Of a stretch of 64,000 nucleotides of DNA, positions 9,309 to 19,407 are shown piece by piece. Within the stretch, counting starts at the first letter, position 1. Every line of letters starts with the position of its first letter. Both the position numbers and the translations under genes were made by a program. The stretch is taken from the NCBI GenBank assembly GCA_037178625.1, contig CM074132.1, forward strand, positions 1,674,001 to 1,738,000, read 5' to 3'. The notes under the pieces are model-generated. The model worked only from the letters and a program-made list of their open reading frames with translations. It was not told where the DNA came from and made no database searches. This stretch comes from Skeletonema tropicum (Eukaryota; Bacillariophyta; Thalassiosirophyceae; Thalassiosirales; Thalassiosiraceae).

Positions 9309-10077
9309 TAATGTTGAATCATTTGTCTCTTTGTTGTCTAACTCCTTACTGAACGGACAACGTGATTTACGGGCAAACAATATCGAAGAGACAACGAATA
9401 ACATTGCAGGAGCTGGGGCAGCGTACGTATCCAGAGCCCAAATTACTGATGATCAGCGACATTCCATTTCACAACAAATGGGTGAACCCACTTCAGTTTT
9501 GCGCGACAAAACCCACATCAGCGAACTTCAGAGAGCAGGAGCTGACAATCGATACTACAATAATAGGCTCCACCGAATCTCCTCTGGAAGAGGAGCATCT
9601 GCAGCACCGGCAGTAGCAGCACCAGCAGCAGCACCAAGACAGGGCATGGGTGAGATTACTCCTCCTCCTCCTATGAGGCAACAGAACTTGAGGTCGACAA
9701 GGTCATCAACGTCAACATATTCAGACAGAAAAGAAAGGAGTGTCAATAGAGTATTCAAACAGATTCTTCATAAAGGTACAGATTTGCAAGTGAAGGGAAC
9801 TCCAGACACTAAGAAACGAAGATCGAAACGTGCTCGAATGGCACTATCCACCAACGAAAACAATATAATCAAGATGAGGATTACCTGTGAAGCAGTCGAC
9901 AAAACACCAGAACTTGGCATGTCTCAGAAAATGGCATATGACATCATGAATAGTAGTGACGTCAATAGTAGTGAGGATGATGACGAACAGTACAAAAAGA
10001 AGAAGAGCAGGAAGAAGAAGAATAAGAAGAACCATAACAAGAACAATGATGACGAAGATAGCAGCAGCAGCAAGTAG
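9046..10077 (+). CDS. mariner accessory protein sharing its N-terminus with the transposase
   Basis: 343 codons, ATG to TAG. Residues 1-87 are the same as in the element's transposase because they lie in the terminal repeat. They are Lys/Asn-rich with a likely nuclear localisation cluster (NRKKRRKG at about 48-55). From residue 88 the sequence is unique: a polar region, an Ala/Pro segment (APAVAAPAAAPRQ at about 188-200), a second basic cluster (KKRRSKRARMA near 255-265) and a C-terminus alternating acidic and Lys-rich runs ending in SSSSK. No catalytic motif is visible. It ends 65 bp from the end of the convergent transposase. I recognise no family. A nuclear DNA- or RNA-binding partner, or a competitor of the transposase through the common N-terminus, is an inference. 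Confidence 0.7.
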   Translation: MVKEKPGGAPKPSNKRKTTSEKAAKPSNNNKSAAKLDANERVDREEPNRKKRRKGSHTQQSQLAALDDAALSPGERADYLQTICVSRDNVESFVSLLSNSLLNGQRDLRANNIEETTNNIAGAGAAYVSRAQITDDQRHSISQQMGEPTSVLRDKTHISELQRAGADNRYYNNRLHRISSGRGASAAPAVAAPAAAPRQGMGEITPPPPMRQQNLRSTRSSTSTYSDRKERSVNRVFKQILHKGTDLQVKGTPDTKKRRSKRARMALSTNENNIIKMRITCEAVDKTPELGMSQKMAYDIMNSSDVNSSEDDDEQYKKKKSRKKKNKKNHNKNNDDEDSSSSK

Positions 10078-10142
10078 ATAGTATGCATATTCATTAGTAG
10101 ATCCATTACATTCACACCTTATCAGAGTATCATCCATCTTAC

Positions 10143-11774
10143 TCACGCTTCCTCAAGCGGACCATGAAGGAAGGAACATCCCCTGGGCACTGAATTGAAA
10201 CAAACTCCACATAAAAAGCCAAGACACTCCCAATTGAATGAGAAAGGCACTTTTGCTCCTGTGCCATGGTCTCGCCAATTCGTGAGACAACGAGACAACT
10301 TGGCCAATTCGTGAGACAACTTGTCCGCTAACTGCTCGGCATCGTAGCGAGGAGAGTCGTCGTCCTCTATCACAAATTCGTCATCTATACGCAGAGTCGG
10401 CGACGGACATGAGTTTGTGGCGCCCTCCCCATTGTTGCCCTCGTTATTCATCCTATTCTTATATCCGCACATCTGAAACAGCGCATAGAACCCACCCAGG
10501 CCATCTCTGCTTTCAATTATACTGATAATCGTATTAATCAAATCACTCTCGTTTTTAATCTCTTTCCATCTCTTCCGGACAGCACATGCTAGCTGATTGA
10601 AGACCCACTCAATCGGTGCTTCGTATGGCCGATAAGGCGGGCGGCAAATAACTCTATGACCAGCACCATAGATGGCATCATAAATTTCGCTTGCTTTGTG
10701 GGACGAAAGATTATCATGCATCAGGGTCCGTTCTGGCTCGTCGTCCTTGAAACGCGGAAACACTTCATCTTCCAGAAAGGATTTGTATCCTTCAATTGTC
10801 GTCCCACTATCCGTGGAGACTCTGTACCAAATCCGAGGATTCTCTTTTGAACCCCGTACATGTGGAGGGAGGGAGGGATCTCCAGGCTCTATGAACATGA
10901 TCACAACGACCTTCTGTTTACCGCGTGAGTAGTTGCCAGCCTTACGTACACGGAGACCTCTGACTGCGTGTCCATAACCTTGTGATGCGTCACCAAGATG
11001 GAACGCCATTTCATCTCCATCCATCAACCGTTCCATCGGCACATCCTTTATCCCCCCTGGGAAATTGTAGTTCCAGAAGCAATAGTGGAGGAACGTATTC
11101 TTTGGCGTGAATGCCTGATACGCAGTTGTGCTCCCCTTCTTTACTGTCAAATCAAGACGTTGGTAGCCTCTGGTTATCTCTGTATTTGTTAGTACTCTCC
11201 CCTCCGCGGAGTACTGTGCCACAAACACATCACACTCCTCCCGAGTTGCCTACGGCCAAATCAATTTGAAAAAGGCTAACAGAAATAGATGTTCCCCCGT
11301 CATGACAGTCTTCGGTTTGTTACCGGTCTGTCTCTTTGGTTCGACCCCATCCTTTATCCACCGCTGAATGGAGCGCTTCATAGTCGGGGGGACATGTTTT
11401 TTATCTTTGTAAAGATCCACTAAGATTTCCCGCAAAGGCACAGGGTACCCAGCAGAGCCTCCCTTGCTCGGATGAGGAGCACTGCCTGCTTTTGATCGGG
11501 ATGATTGATGCTCACGTGAAACGCATATTGTTTGTAAATAATCCGCCCGTTCACCGGGAGACAGTGCTGCATCGTCTAATGCAGCCAATTGCGATTGCTG
11601 AGTATGTGAGCCCTTGCGACGCTTCTTTCTATTGGGCTCTTCTCGATCGACACGTTCGTTGGCATCCAGCTTCGCAGCCGATTTATTATTATTTGATGGC
11701 TTCGCCGCCTTTTCAGACGTGGTTTTCCTCTTATTGGAAGGCTTAGGCGCCCCCCCCGGCTTCTCTTTTACCAT
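10143..11774 (-). pseudogene. Tc1/mariner DD34E transposase interrupted by one in-frame TAG
   Basis: From the ATG at 11774 the frame runs 174 codons, meets TAG at 11250-11252, and continues in the same frame to 10143 (544 codons including both stops). Order: shared basic N-terminus (1-87), a helix-turn-helix-like region (about 112-145, REILVDLYKDKK...), the stop at codon 175, then the RNase H-like DDE domain. Catalytic positions: Asp in MDGDEMAF (codon 252 or 254), Asp in MHDNLSSH (354) and Glu in APIEWVF (389). There are 34 residues between the last two, which is the DD34E spacing of IS630/Tc1/mariner. PPYRPYEAPIEW is the usual family motif. The enzyme would cut and paste the element. Apart from the stop it looks undamaged, so inactivation is recent, or read-through occurs. 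Confidence 0.88.
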
Positions 11775-11979
11775 GGCGCTGCCTATGATAGTGCCGAGGT
11801 GGTTGCTGTCGCTAGCGGTGCAGGGGGCGGCGTATAGTAGGCACCTACGGCCATAACGCCATTGAGTTGTATCGGATGATGAAGTGAGTTTAGAGTTAAG
11901 CGAAAAATATTTTTTTGGCCTTATTTTCGCTTATTATTTTTGAATTTTCGAAAAACGACAATTGTTAATTACTCTGTAG
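11512..11979 (-). repeat. right terminal inverted repeat of the mariner element
   Basis: Same 468 bp as the left repeat, inverted; homology stops at the same base of codon 88 of the transposase. The pair shows no divergence in the stretches I compared, consistent with a young insertion or conversion between repeats. Confidence 0.93.
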
Positions 11980-12281
11980 TAACGCACATAGAAGCTAGCA
12001 TAAAATCGCGATTTACTAGCGCGGTGAATCAGCGTGCTACTCAGAGAATCTTAGGAATCTCTTAGGCAATGACCGTACCTGTCGTACTGGGCATAGCAAT
12101 CACCCAAAAAATGAAAATGAAAGATCCAAGATCGAGATCAGCACCAACATCAACATGACATAATCATAAGTATCAAGTACGATATCTTAGCCACACTTCG
12201 GATAATATCTTATCATCAGCGGAGGATTCATAGACAATCTCAATCGATCTACACAAAGAATTAGCAACTACGATACTTGAC

Positions 12282-12689
12282 ATGACAAAATCGGTAAAGC
12301 AGCAAAGTGCCGCCGCGGGGCCAACAGAATCAAGAATCGAAGCACTCGAGGAAAATGTCACCAAACTCCTTTCCGTATTAACACTCCAAGCAGACCAACT
12401 ATCACGACAGGAAGCCATCATCAATGAATTGAGAGATAAAAAAAGAGCCAAGAAGAATAGACCGCTCTATTTTGTGCTGCTTCTCTTGATAATATTCATC
12501 GTGGTATTACTGAACGTAGACTTACCTGGATATGATACTGTGGTGCAATTGAAGACGCTGGCGACTCCGATGAAGGCACCATTTATCACTGCTGGTTGCT
12601 TGGTTAAGTTTACAATTGGAGATGTGGTGGAGAGTGTGAAAGGGGCGCTGACACGTCCTTCGACTGCTTTGGTCGTGAGGGGTAGATGA
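12282..12689 (+). CDS. small coiled-coil, single-pass membrane protein of unknown function
   Basis: 135 codons, ATG to TGA. Residues 14-55 form a likely coiled coil (ESRIEALEENVTKLLSVLTL with a heptad pattern), followed by a basic patch (DKKRAKKNR) and one hydrophobic segment at 62-78 (LYFVLLLLIIFIVVLLN). A short, mostly polar tail follows. The positive-inside rule puts the coiled coil in the cytoplasm. I recognise no family. The second block has the same gene cut after residue 109 (47663-47995), so this copy probably represents the intact form. The start is the first ATG after several stops. Confidence 0.6.
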   Translation: MTKSVKQQSAAAGPTESRIEALEENVTKLLSVLTLQADQLSRQEAIINELRDKKRAKKNRPLYFVLLLLIIFIVVLLNVDLPGYDTVVQLKTLATPMKAPFITAGCLVKFTIGDVVESVKGALTRPSTALVVRGR

Positions 12690-13090
12690 ATGAGAGGTCG
12701 ATGCGGAAGGAGAAGTGGTGATAATATTTGGTATTACTGTCTCAGATTAGATGCTTTCTCCAAAGCGATATTGAATAAAATTCTTCAACTCCTTACAATA
12801 TACATGCTGCGGTAAATTAAAGGGAACAATGTGTGAAACGTGCCACCTGCATTACTCCAACCTGCATTGTATTCAAAATTGCTTCATTCACAATCTTTTC
12901 GTCCCCAACATCTCGCCTGTTCATAAATACAAAGTTAATCAGATTAGATACCTAAAATACTAAAAAGGACCTGCTTCGGTACAACAATACACGGTCTTTT
13001 CTTTGAACCCCGAGAACTGTCCGTCAGATTTTTCTGATTGCATGAAACACAACACATCATCGCCGCCATGTCATCTCCTAGAGAACAACA

Positions 13091-13121
13091 GTTCTTGGTG
13101 GTTGGGTTGTTGCTGATTCAT
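13091..13121 (-). pseudogene. relic of the 5' end of a PSS/lectin-type gene
   Basis: On the minus strand the stretch reads ATG then codons for NQQQPNHQE. The intact gene begins MNQLQPNHQG, and the two stretches differ at only about three of ~31 bases. The similarity does not continue upstream, and downstream the frame soon ends at a stop. It may be a displaced fragment of a third family member. Confidence 0.45.
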
Positions 13122-14214
13122 ATTTACTACTGACAAATAATAAGTATTGATGTGTGTGGGGCTTTAGAGACTTTGCATAACCCCATGGCCACATAGTGCC
13201 GATATTATCTGCCGCCCGATATCTGATAAATATCTGATCGGTCCGACCACATTTATTATTGTGCAATTTGCCGGGGCAGCCCCCTAGAACCCACGTGAGC
13301 CCTACGATTTTATGAAATCGCTTATCTTATTATTTTATCTGAAAAGAAGAGACAGAGCTTTATGTAAGTACAAGAGCTCACAGCACAACCATCTTGGAGA
13401 CGAAAACGCTCGTGCAACTACGAGATACCAGTTGGAGAGAGTGCAAGGTTGCATGCTACAATGTCGTAGCTGGTCTGAGAGGTCCAGTGCGGGCTGGATG
13501 GCAGGCATCACAACATTCTACCATATCGTATCTATCGTCGTCAAGATGCTCATGAGTTGCTGCTGCTTGTCATTACGCTTGGATATGATATAATAAGTAA
13601 AAAGCACAAGAGTGTTGCTAAGTGTTGTTTCTCATGACTGCATGGACAGTGGCAGGTTCAGCAAAAAAAGCAACTCGGGAAGGATTTATCTTGTTGAATT
13701 GCTGCGGTGTAGGGCATTTATTCATTGCAACAATTAATTTAAAGATGATATTCATGCAAACTATGAAGATCAGAATACTTGAGAGGCCTGTTAAATCAAT
13801 TGGTAATGATTACTGGGCTAGAAATCGATGCTGTAGTCACAAATAAACATCGGATATTTTATATCCGATCCATATCCGATTGCTGCCAAAAAGAGGCCAA
13901 AATATCCGCGGTTATGTGGCCATCAATAGGATGAAAGTAGGAAATAAGAAGAGAAACAACAAAGAGCGTTGGAAGATATTTGCGAGTTTCTTTTAAAAAT
14001 ACTGATTCCAAAGTGAATGTGTACCTTATGTTTACTAGTCCTTCTGCAATTGACGAAACAGTGATGACTTTTCTTCATGCTTCCGCTAAGTGCAAGGCAA
14101 GCTGTAGCAAGCACAGCACATACACAGCACAAGCAAGATGACGTGCGTGCTTCAGGTTTTGGTAATGTTGTAATGAATGATGACAAAGACAAGCTTGGTG
14201 GTGTGATGTGGTAC

Positions 14215-14242
14215 AGAGAGAGAGAGAGAAAGAGAGAGAGAG
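14215..14242. repeat. AG-rich microsatellite
   Basis: Nearly pure GA dinucleotide run interrupted by one AAA, about 45 bp upstream of the ATG at 14288. Confidence 0.9.
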
Positions 14243-14287
14243 GCAACACTGTTGACGCAATAGGTACTTCGCAATAAATAATCCAAC

Positions 14288-15469
14288 ATGCGAGTGTCGT
14301 CCTCCACGTTGCTGCTCATAAGTGCAGCTACTGCTTTCACTTCCGTTCCACATGACACACGCTCATTCTCCACCAGACCTCTCAATGCAGGTGAGAAATG
14401 TCCACTCATCATTGCAGGCAGTACGAGCGAGTGTCTTGGTGCAGCGATGGCCCTTTGTGCAAAGGATGAACTCCTCAATAGCAGCGACAATCAAAGCCGT
14501 CCGCCTGTCCCGCCGTCACAAATGATTGCTTTCTTCAACGAGCTTAGTGGTGATCAACAGCAGCAACCACGAGCACTATCATAAGCAACAGTATCATCAA
14601 TACAAAATGCAATCGTGTTCCTTGGAGAATCTACCGATAACACTGAACAAATGCTTTCACACGCTTTGCAGTTAATGTCACGAATCATTCCATCATCAGA
14701 CAGTAGTGATGCATCTCCTATGCTGCACACATCATTACATTTCAACGACAAATCAAAGTTTGATGCACTTTCTATGACACGTAACAGGTTCTCTTTTGTT
14801 GGGTTACAGGTAGAGGCAGATCTGACTCCATCTCCTGATGATGGGCGGGTTATTTTACCAAGAGATGATGCTGAAGAGTTGGGAAACAAACTACAAACAT
14901 TGCTAGATGGCGACAGTCAATCGTCATTATCTGCAGCAGTCACAATGGATATTAGAACACATTTAGCCATGCTACAGGCCAACTCCCTGCCTCGATCGAG
15001 GGGGGTACTAGGAACAAACAGAGACGTCTGGGCTATGTCAGATATTATAAAAGATGGTACACATGCTGACAACGAAGATTCTCTTCTATTCGAGTACAAT
15101 TATAATTATGATGATCCGTTTGGTGGATGCGATCCTCTGCTCAGGGCGACTGACGCACACTCGATCTCGACACCTGGGTCTGAATATGTTAAAGAATTCA
15201 ACAAGCAAGAAGTGATTGGAGCGTTCAGTGCGGCGTATACGGCTTTGATGGGGTCGGGGATGGATCCAATATCGAGCATGTGCATTGCTAACAGTGTCAA
15301 ACGCATATTTCACAAGCTTGGCAGTACCGATGGAACACATTACGAGCCACCATCTTATTCTTGGAATACTATTGACCTAATTGTAGAACATAGTCGTACC
15401 GCTAGCCAGCGTGTGGTCACTACAAATGGATTGGCAAGAAAGATGTATAAAGAGTATGGGTATAGATAA
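14288..15469 (+). pseudogene. plastid-targeted protein of unknown function, interrupted by an in-frame TAA
   Basis: The N-terminus (MRVSSSTLLLISAATAFTSVP) is a signal peptide ending in an ATAF motif like the A-F cleavage site of diatom plastid preproteins. The frame runs 98 codons to TAA (14582-14584) and then continues open in the same frame to TAA at 15467-15469, nearly 400 codons in all. The second part has no clear ATG near its start. It is rich in Asp/Ser and contains an acidic FEYNYNYDDPFGG stretch and a C-terminal part ending RKMYKEYGYR. No known domain is recognised. Either the stop disables the gene, or a very short intron removes it: GT at about 14546-14549 to AG at 14590 would give 42 or 45 nt, keeping frame. 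The last ~60 codons are duplicated in arms B and C. Confidence 0.55.
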
Positions 15470-15561
15470 AGTTTAAATCAATTACTTCCTTCTCCCATAT
15501 ATTGTCCTTTTTAGCCTCGAGTGTTTGGAGCATGGATATACTAGATAATAGACTTAAATCA

Positions 15562-16802
15562 TCAATCTCTCTGTTCTTGCAAATAGGTTCCAATGATAGC
15601 CTCGAGAGCTGTTCCTTTCTTCAATTTGTAAGTGATCGTTCTTTTCTTGTAATAATCTTCCATAGATAAATTTTGAATCACATCGGAAACTAAATGGCCT
15701 CTCTCCACAGAACAGCCAACTTCGTTCTCCAACCGTGTAAAATGGATATGGAAATGATACTGTTAAGAAGACACACATGATAGGCAGATGATGTGAGGAG
15801 ATGAGCTGTAATCGATCGAGATAACACTTGATAGTGGTTACTTACAAATTGTGGCTGATAATGAATAAAGACTCGTATTTGATCTTGGTCCACGCCATAT
15901 GTTGATTTGATAGCCGCAAGACCTTCCTTCATCATTGCTTTGAGCAACGGAATATGCTCACTTGTCAAATCACGAAGGCATGAAATGCCAGATTGCTTAC
16001 AGATACCCAGACAATACAAGTCCACGGTAGATGGATGGTTCATCCATTCTTCTCTGGGTGTAGTCAGAGGAGGTGGGTGAGATCTCCATTTGGTGTCGAT
16101 GTTGATGATGAAATCGCCATGATTCACAAGGAGTCTCTCCTTCTCTTTCTTTACTTCCACCAGATTCTTAATCCAAGAAATACTTCCGCTATCCACAACT
16201 GTTTGAATATAAGGTTTTGTGCATTGTAAATACATTTGAGGCGTTTCTTCAATCAAGACATGGCCGAGAGAAGGCATCGCACGGCTGATTTGATTTGGCG
16301 TGGCTGGAGATATGAGTTCAACGTCAAATTTACCAACGCCGCTGAGCAGTTCCTCGACCTCTTTCGGATTACAATTGCCATGCTCCGGACTTGCAGTATA
16401 GTAGCTGTACTCCTCTCCGCTGTCGCTTGAGAGTTGAAAAGTGTATTGTTTCAGAAAGGAGAGGATCTTGTCTGAAGCTGATGGATCATGTTTCAAACAA
16501 TTTCTTTCTGCCACTTGTCCTTTTTCAATATCCTCTTGAGAAAGAACTGGGTTGCTCCCTAGCAACGGTTTGTGGAATGGAACTATTGTCAGTTTGAGGA
16601 GAGATTGGGTTGTTTTCGTGGTAGTGTTTTGATCATCGGCACCGACAGGAGCCTCTTCGGTATGTGTGAGGAGCAATGTCGCATGCTGATCAGATACTGT
16701 CAACGATTGGACTTGGCAACTCTTATTGCATAGAATTTCGAGCGGATTACGGACTATTGCAGCCATTGTTGCTGTGTCAAGTAATGCTTGCTGCAGCAAC
16801 AT
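15562..16802 (-). CDS. DCPS: scavenger mRNA decapping enzyme (m7GpppX diphosphatase), copy A
   Basis: Hydrolyses the cap remnant left by 3'-5' mRNA decay; a HIT-family enzyme of nucleus and cytoplasm. Two exons: 16802-15846 (319 codons) and 15759-15562 (65 codons plus TGA), separated by an 86-nt GT-AG intron (GTAAGT...TTAACAG). The intron lies right before the HIT triad, so splicing joins IHYQPQF to YHFHIHF, giving the HxHxH motif at about residues 321-325; the middle His is the expected nucleophile. Other family landmarks: a DTKW motif (human DCPS has DLKW) and a LRDLTSEHIPLL segment close to human LRDLTPEHLPLL. 384 residues against 337 in human. The ATG chosen is the first of two (the second is 12 codons on). 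Copy A has NHGDF where B and C have NHDDF. Divergent from the SMYD-like gene with about 340 bp between starts. Confidence 0.92.
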
Positions 16803-17145
16803 TAATGATGATGATGTGTGTTGTGTGTTGTGTGAGACTCTCACAAGATTTCCGTTCGACGTACAATGTAGTACCGCTCTGACTATTCTATTACCGCTCT
16901 GACTAAATACAACACTCAATTGACAAAACCAAAAACCAAGTGCCGCTCAACTAACTCACCAATCAGAAAATGGAAATCCAAACACCAACCACCTACTTCA
17001 ATACTTACTTATCAACCACCCGCACCAACCACCCACTCACTCTCAGGAGTACCTACATTATCTCATATGATCTTACTACTTACTCTTATCTCGGGCGGGG
17101 GTTGATAATCCAATTGCCGACTAACTAACTGCTGCCTGCTACACG
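16803..17145. promoter_or_regulatory. shared upstream region of divergent DCPS and SMYD-like genes
   Basis: 343 bp between the two start codons, C/A-rich on the plus strand with repeated ACCAACCACC-like words (about 16980-17040) and a direct repeat of TCTATTACCGCTCTGACT-like sequence near 16885-16905. Probably a bidirectional promoter. Conserved in arms B (23154-23498) and C (50181-50518) with small indels. Confidence 0.45.
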
Positions 17146-18966
17146 ATGGCCTCTATTTGCTGCATTCCCGCGTTAGATGACTGTGCTGACTGCAGCATTG
17201 ACGGAGATGTTGGCTACAGCTGTCAATATTCACCCTCTGGCAATATTGATGGAGCAACACATCATCATGACATCAAAATGGGTGTCAAACAAGGCCCACA
17301 TGGTCTTCATGCAGTAGCCACAGAGGACATTCCAGCCGGCACAGTAATTGTTCAATGCTTACCGCTAGCTCAGTCGCCTATTATACATGGTCCTGCAAAG
17401 CCCACCTGCTTTCGTTGCTTCTTCCAAGAGGGAGATGATGACCTCAGCGGCAGAAGAAAGACGGAGACGCTTTTTAGGTGTTCTCGGTGTCAAATCGCTC
17501 GTTATTGCAGTAAATAGTGTCAGATGAGTGATTGGAATGAAGGACACAAGTTGGAATGCCAATTCTACGTGAAGCAACGGAAGATTCAGCACAATAATTC
17601 TGCAGCAGACGGCGCGGAAGCCGTCATGCCCAATGCACTCCTGCTGCGTGTGTTTGCTGCACTCAAACACTTACGTGACAAACAATCGGTCGAAGACGCC
17701 TCAATGATCAAAGCTGCAGTTAGATGCGGTCCGAATCATTTCTCTTCATTGGCTGTATCTCCACAGCATCATTCGCCATCTAAGTCTACAAAGATTTTGA
17801 ACAGTTCTGAAATGAAGATTGTCAAATCAATCATGATGCAACATGCTATCGGAAAAGGCAAACAAAAAGATAGCTCTACAGATGAAAAGACTGCTGCTGC
17901 GGTACAGATATGGGGATACAACGACAATTGCGCCAATGATGGAGAAATGCCAAAGGAGAATTCATTCACACTTGATCAAGCACTTCTCCGGACGGATGAT
18001 GCTTTCAGAAAGAACAACTTTGGAATATTGGACGCTCAGCATTCTTCTATCGGTGAGGGAGTCTATCCGTGTGCAGCATTGCTAAACCATTCATGTGCAC
18101 CGAATGCAATTTTGAGGTATAAACTTGACAGTGGCGACAATGTGGGGAAGGGGAAGGCATTCCAACCGCCTTTATTACAGATTGTTGCATGTAGAGATAT
18201 TGGTAAGGGAGAAGAATTAACCCATTCCTATGTTGATTTGATGCTCTCAACAAAAGAGCGACAGGCTCGATTACTGAAGACTCATGGTTTTACTTGTGAG
18301 TGTAAACGATGTGTTGAGGGTGAGTACGTAGTATCGTTGCCACAAGATAGAGCGCTTTGGGAGAAGTGGCCATTGGAGCATAGACTCCGTGTCATTGATC
18401 AAGTGGAAGGACACGGTCAAGACAAAAATCTCGTGAGCATTGATTTGGAAACTGCTCTAAATCAATGTAATCTGGGTGAAAGAGACCGAGCTGCTATTTT
18501 GGATTGTGCGGATTTTTTGTCAGGCCAAGCGCAGCAAAGCATGTTACGTGATGACGTTGAAGAAGAGCTGAGCACTTTACGAGACACTATCAATCTGTGG
18601 AAAGACAAAGATATAGACTGGTGGTGGACTCCGTTCAACTTGCCATTGTATTCTGCCCGAAGTCAATACTTTACTGCTCTTCTTGCGAATCAAGAGATTG
18701 CCGAAGCCGTTGACCAGCTCGAGTTTATTGTCTCTACATTGATCATTGCCTTTTCGCACGTACAACATCATCCACTTTTGGGCTTGCAGCTATTTACGCT
18801 TGGCGATCTTTATGCTTATTTGGGGAGATCGAGAGCTTGTGGGAGAAAGGCTTACCTTACATACCTTTACGCAAAGGAAATTATGACAATAACACACGGA
18901 GTTGATCACCCAATGGTTCTTCAGCTAGATCGAAAACTTGCTGAACATGAACAAGCCAACGCATAG
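17146..18966 (+). pseudogene. SMYD-like SET/MYND protein methyltransferase with in-frame TAG in the zinc finger, copy A
   Basis: Split-SET lysine methyltransferase family. Residues about 45-70 are the N-terminal SET piece (GPHGLHAVATEDIPAGTVI). The MYND zinc finger follows (CFRCFF..., FRCSRCQIARYCSK, then CQMSDWNEGHKLEC). The frame is open except for one TAG at 17515-17517, placed exactly between YCSK and CQ, where MYND proteins usually have one ordinary residue. After it come the main SET motifs: LLNHSCAPNA, GEELTHSYVD and the post-SET CECKRC, then a helical TPR-like C-terminus. About 606 codons in total. The next ATG after the stop (17524) would give a 480-residue protein lacking half the zinc finger and the first SET piece. 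All three copies carry the same stop. No intron fits: the only GT-AG pair close by would be 14 nt and shifts frame. Confidence 0.85.
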
Positions 18967-19407
18967 TGGGAAGTATGATTAAGATTTTGTAATTTGAGAT
19001 GAGGAGGAGCATCAAAGTAGGCTGACAGTTGAGGCGAGTTGTCGAAGTAAATGCAACCAGTGCAGTATAGAAAAGAAAAGAGGCGACATTGTCTGTGATA
19101 TATGATAACGAACATTTGCTGCAACAGCTCTATATCCAGAGCTGGTGGACGGAGTGATCTCGAGGAGCTTGAGCCGAACGAAGCAGATATCCTATGCGAC
19201 AAGAAGTGAGTGTTGGTTCAAATGGGTATAAATTATGTTCACTATTAGGTATATCATATCCATAAGTAGGTATTTATATCCAATTCGCGCCAAAACCACA
19301 CCAGCACATCACCTCACCAACCATCCAAACCTACCGCTCCACTTGCTTTCCTACTATCTTTGCTCTATGCTTGTTGTGTATTATGATCATTCAGCCAACT
19401 GTAAGTA

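Larger units (their letters stand above)
8841..11979. mobile_element. Tc1/mariner-type DNA transposon, 3139 bp, with 468-bp terminal inverted repeats
   Basis: Ends are CTACAGAGTAATTAACAATT and the reverse complement. It is flanked by TA (8839-8840 and 11980-11981). The second block shows the empty site with a single TA (GAAATAACGCAC, near 47356), which proves the boundaries. It carries two convergent genes: an accessory protein (+) and a DD34E transposase (-) broken by one stop codon. The TIRs are unusually long for this superfamily and include the upstream regions and first 87 codons of both genes. Confidence 0.95.
12690..14287. other. intergenic region with a short relic and simple repeats
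   Basis: About 1.6 kb with no convincing gene. It contains a relic of the start of a PSS-type gene on the minus strand (13091-13121), a perfect 9-bp hairpin with 3-base loop (ATCGGATAT at 13849-13857 with 13861-13869), and an AG-rich microsatellite (14215-14242) just upstream of the next gene. Confidence 0.5.
15291..19309 (+). repeat. inverted-repeat arm A (partner of 20990-25010)
   Basis: About 4.02 kb repeated in reverse at 20990-25010 with a 1.68-kb spacer. It contains the last codons of the 14.3-kb gene, DCPS and the SMYD-like gene. Left edge: after ACAGTGTC at 15291, where arm B passes into the FCP unit. Right edge: after CAGCACAT at 19309, where arm B passes into a MYND fragment. Arms differ by few substitutions (one changes Gly to Asp in DCPS). 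Confidence 0.93.

Noticed and set aside
11614..11856. 80-codon frame in the right mariner repeat (mirror at 8964-9206)
   Set aside because: Antisense to the shared N-terminal coding region; present in both repeats only because they are identical.
17509..17523. A 14-nt GT...AG intron removing the TAG in the SMYD-like gene
   Set aside because: Far below any plausible intron size, and the joined frame would meet a stop immediately.
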